Part shown: positions 60,447-64,000 of the stretch, one piece after another
How positions within the stretch are numbered: position 1 is the first letter of the stretch
Layout of the letters: every line of letters begins with the position of its first letter
Assembly: GCA_026874595.1 (NCBI GenBank)
Contig: CM049318.1
Span: 55,383,250 to 55,447,249 of the forward strand
From: Sipunculus nudus
Lineage: Eukaryota; Annelida; Sipuncula; Golfingiida; Sipunculidae
Length of the DNA stretch: 64,000 nucleotides
Direction: 5' to 3'
Position numbers and translations under genes: made by a program
The notes under the pieces: generated by a model
Database searches by the model: none
The model's input: only the letters and a program-made list of their open reading frames with translations
What the model was told of the DNA's origin: nothing

Positions 60447-61347
60447 TAGTGTTGGGACGATACAGGTTTTTGATATCATGATAATTATTCAAATTTTATC
60501 GCGATATACCGTGATATCGCGATATATTTAATTATATATAATGGCAATAATAAGCCATCAATAATGATATTTATAACAACCACCTTTAAAGTCTTGACTT
60601 TATACAAGGGGTTAAGTATTAATATCATTTATACCTATTGTGCCAGTACCACAGAATGACTCATTAAGTGATGTAAGTTGCATGAAGGTCCTGCAGGTGT
60701 GCAAGCTTGAGGCGCGGGAAGTCCTGCCCCCATCGTCGAATCACGCTTGTCAGAACTTTCCATCAGTTTCCTATAGCTACATTAGAGCCGGAGAATCCCG
60801 GCGAATTTTCGGAGAGCGTGTCATACCAATCATGGCTAAATATACCATCCTAATTTTTTATGGCAAAATATGCAACCCGTATGGAATGTTCGATTCAGTT
60901 GTGACACTTTTATGTTGACATTTTCGTTCCATGTAATAAAAGCATAAATATGTGTATATATTGCTCTTCAATTATAATGTTATTTTCTCCTGTAATTCTC
61001 AAGCTTTTGTCCTCTCTGATTCATCCTGCTACTTCCGGACATTTCCGACTAATCCCGAAGTCTGTAAGCACACTTTTCCACCTACACGCGGACATTTCCG
61101 ACTAATCCCGAAGTCTGTAAGTACACGGTTCCACCCACGCGCGTGTATTCAGATACATGTGGTTTATAAAAATAAATGTGATTCTTTGAAATAAATTTAT
61201 TTTGAACCTAAAGGGCTTGCTTGTGAACCAAAATCGTGAACAAAAAATGATATCGTGGTATCGCGATAATAGGAAAGTTGACGGTATGATAACCGTAGCT
61301 GTCAGATATCATGATAATACCGTATACCGGTAACCGTCCCATCCCTA
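60447..61347. mobile_element. 901-bp non-autonomous hAT element
   Basis: The ends TAGTGTTGGGACG and CGTCCCATCCCTA are inverted (11 of 13 match), and a perfect 8-bp duplication AAACAGTC flanks the element (60439-60446 and 61348-61355). Eight-base duplications are the mark of hAT transposons. Subterminal regions are rich in ATATCGCGATA-like palindromes on both sides. A CpG-rich core (about 60700-60800) and a 53-bp tandem pair (61036-61141) lie inside. The open frame at 60640-60918 shows no BED finger or DDE/dimerisation motif, so transposase must act in trans. Confidence 0.85.
61036..61141. repeat. 53-bp tandem duplication inside the hAT element
   Basis: CGGACATTTCCGACTAATCC then CGAAGTCTGTAAG recurs at 61036 and 61089 with small differences after it. 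Confidence 0.9.
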
Positions 61348-63140
61348 AAACAGTCGCTAAGTAGAACTGAATGCACTGTGATGCAGTGGTTTATAACAAA
61401 ATTTCTATATAAAGTTATATTAAATATGAAAATTTGACAATAATTATTTGGTACACATACTTACAACTAATCAATCTGTAAATCTTCATTGATTTAATAA
61501 TATCTAAATATGCATCCAGTTCCATTCCATCCGTACATGAAACTGTTTCTTTAGCTTACTTTTAACTAAGCTTACCTATAGAAATTATCACAGCTATATT
61601 TCAGCATATTCATATTTTAAACTGGTCTAAATTGGACTGTTTATGCAAAGACTGCTTTTGACAATAACCAGATATATGTTGGCTTGGCCTGAGTATAACA
61701 ATCATCATTACAATGAAAGTAGATGGAGCCTAACATGATGCCTCAATATTGACAAACCTTGGGCTTTGCTTCAGAAACATAACAGAAGCGGTGTTCAATT
61801 TGCAGGAACTTTAAGCGTTTGACAATTAAGTGAATGCACCAGTAAACACACCCATGGCTCTAGCCTATTGATCCTGTAGTCCTAGTAGGTTTCCTTCCTT
61901 TTTCCCCTGAATAACTCTCATGTGTGAGCAACAAAGTAGACAAAGTTTGTATGGCAATTGATAGCTTGGAAATCTTATATCTGCCACTGTGACAAAGCAC
62001 TGTGGACCTGCCATAGCATTTGATACAAAATCAAGTTCCTCACTGTAAGCTTGACACTGTGAAGAGAAATTTACTGTGCAGGGAATTACACAAAGCATTT
62101 GATCCTAAGATACATAGGAGACCCATATCCAAGATAATCTGCTATATGGTAGATAATATTCTGATGACCTACTATGTTAAACTTAAAGTGTGAAACATGG
62201 TTCAAACTTGTAGATTCTCAGTCAAATGAAGGAGTTCCATATATTCTCATGGGCCACTTCCTTTCACAGTTTTCCTTGCACTAATGAAATTTCCATATGA
62301 GGATAGTGGAATATCTTTCAGAAGAGTTTTTTTGTAATGGTTTAATAAATACTTTTCTCTGGTGGCATAGAAGAATCTTATCTTGGTTGGTGCTTAAAAA
62401 TATGGATAAATGAAGTCATGATTAGAGTTAAACATGGATTCTGTTATGTTCATCACATTATAGAACAATAGGAATGATAAATAAATGGGATACAAAAATG
62501 CAGAAAAGATCATATAAAGGCAAAATAGTGTCTGACTGTGATATATGCAGACTGTGGAATAATTATGATACAATAAAATATTATTCACACAAAAGACCAT
62601 TCAGGGGAACCCGCTACCTGAGAAAAATGAGGAGGAAATCCAAAGGGCTTAATTTTCAGGACATTTCTTAGGACATTGTTTCATCACAGTTTCCTGAAAG
62701 AGCTTTAATCCTGTTCTTAACTGATGTATAAACCATTAGTTTATGGATATTTTACTATTCAGAGACGAAAACTAGGAAAAGTGATCCAGCTAAGATAAAA
62801 ATTAACTTGCACAATTCTGTAATTGATTATCCAGGTATATGTACCTGATATTGATAGTGATATATATCATATGATCAGTCCACCACTCTTCACATGAGAG
62901 CTGTTTCATGGCAACGCAGTGTGGCTACTCAGAGACTGTCAGTAAGCAATTCACCAATCAAGTGAAATTGTGGGCAGTACTCTGGTCATGGCAGGTAGGG
63001 TGCCATCTTGTCTAGCGAGCATCTGGGGGGAGCTCAATGCCAGCTAAAGAGTGCCTGGAATATCTGACAAAGTGATAGAGCGAACGGAAGGAAAAGTTTA
63101 CTTAGCCATCTTAACCTATCATGAATGCTGTCTCTATTGC
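61348..63140. other. non-coding stretch
   Basis: No gene supported. 62910-63080 is less AT-rich than the surroundings and could be a conserved element. Confidence 0.45.
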
Positions 63141-63285
63141 AGGCCTGAACAGCTGAGTGGTAAAACCCTCTTCCCTCTCCCCTGGTGACCCAAGTTCGAT
63201 TCCCGGCATGGCTATGGAGAGTACCTCACATTTGTTATTATAATTAGTTATAGAATCTATGTAAAACAAATAAAGTTTATATCTT
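63141..63285 (+). mobile_element. tRNA-derived SINE (tentative)
   Basis: An A-box-like CAGCTGAGTGG (63150-63160) and an exact B-box GTTCGATTCC (63194-63203) are spaced as in tRNA genes, but the arms do not fold into a proper tRNA and the segment continues into AT-rich sequence ending near AAATAAAGTTTATATC. That is the layout of a tRNA-type SINE. RNA polymerase III would transcribe it rightward. It may be truncated. Confidence 0.55.
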
Positions 63286-64000
63286 ATTAGCAAGAATATA
63301 ATTCCAATGCATTGTTGCTGGTATTAAGTGCTTGAATTGATACTGATCAGTTCTTTACCATCATACAAATAAATCACTGTGTGATGAGAAAAACCAGCAG
63401 ACTCTTCTGTATTACAAGTTGCTTGAAGGATTTCTATTAACATATTATATGTTGCTGTGACTTTCATTAATATACAGCAGCTGATTTCATGATAATGCAA
63501 TAAATTCTGCCAATCTGCATTAATTTTTACCTGTGTACTATCCCAATATAAATCTTCATTGTGTACATGTATCTGTATCCTTGACACTGTGATACTAGCA
63601 ATAACAGCAGATGTCTTAACAATGATGAGCTGATAGCTGCCTGGAGAAAGTACTGCTGGAAAATCATGTCCTCATCCAGCCAACAAATGACTATCTGTCC
63701 AAACTGATTAATCATGGAAAAAAAATACCAAGTGGGTAAGGTGATGTTGCAGTTTTCAGGCTTCTCAAAAACAGACATGTTACTGTATAACCACAAGTTG
63801 GATAGGTTAAACACAGGAGAAAACTTTATCTAAAATAAAACAAAATTTCTAAGCATTTAGTTATTGTCAGAAGAACAATAATAATTCATTTTTTATGCCT
63901 GATATACACATATAAATCACTGATATAACAAAAGTACTAAGAGAAAAGGTCAGTTATAGGTTCATGTTTGTTACCTATATTTGTCTATTAGTTCATTAAC
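63286..64000. other. non-coding right edge
   Basis: AT-rich; open minus frames at 63324-63814 have no family resemblance. Nothing supported. Confidence 0.45.

Noticed and set aside
60640-60918. 92-codon plus frame as hAT transposase remnant
   Set aside because: No BED finger, DDE or dimerisation motif visible; lies in the GC-rich core of a non-autonomous element.

Overview
This is an animal (eukaryotic) genomic window, AT-rich and mostly non-coding. It holds spliced minus-strand exons with canonical GT/AG junctions, LTR and TIR transposons, satellites and a tRNA-type SINE, and nothing bacterial (no operons or Shine-Dalgarno spacing). The repeat style (PuGACGGAC-type tails, phrase-like tandem repeats, foldback elements, a Ty3/gypsy element with integrase upstream of reverse transcriptase) suggests a lophotrochozoan, most likely a bivalve mollusc. 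That assignment is inference.

The one host gene I can reconstruct is an ADAM-family metalloprotease on the minus strand. Nine exons between 40270 and 4308 join in phase into a continuous 266-residue segment. It runs from the start of the reprolysin prodomain, through the Cys-switch (KSCG), a basic candidate convertase site (KSRK) and the first strand and helix of the metalloprotease domain. The signal-peptide exon was not securely found. The exons for the HExxH zinc site, the disintegrin domain and the C-terminus must lie left of base 1. A 29.3-kb intron (10296-39607) splits the prodomain.

Left end (1-4180): the 3' part of a Ty3/gypsy retrotransposon on the plus strand, antisense to the host gene, with the order integrase, then RT thumb-RNase H, then PPT and LTR. 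This is the gene order of the Gmr1 group. Most of the RT is deleted. The LTR abuts a 180-bp satellite array. Since ADAM exons must continue to the left, all of this appears to be intronic.

Giant intron (10296-39607): a CpG-rich, CCAAT-bearing island (12.59-13.11 kb), dispersed and tandem repeats (17.8-21.3 kb), a ~157-bp GACA-rich minisatellite (21.96-23.70 kb), pogo-like MITEs (23.8 and 36.3 kb), and a higher-order tandem array (28.5-31.3 kb) in which nearly every ~144-bp monomer carries a cluster of nuclear-receptor half-sites.

Right part (40271-64000): no secure exons. It holds two foldback elements with subrepeated arms that share the same terminal bases (46888-48293 and 56930-58944), a 1.4-kb TIR element (54894-56321), a non-autonomous hAT with a perfect 8-bp target duplication (60447-61347), smaller MITEs and a tRNA-derived SINE (63141-63285). 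The rest is unique AT-rich intron or 5' flank, where no feature could be supported.
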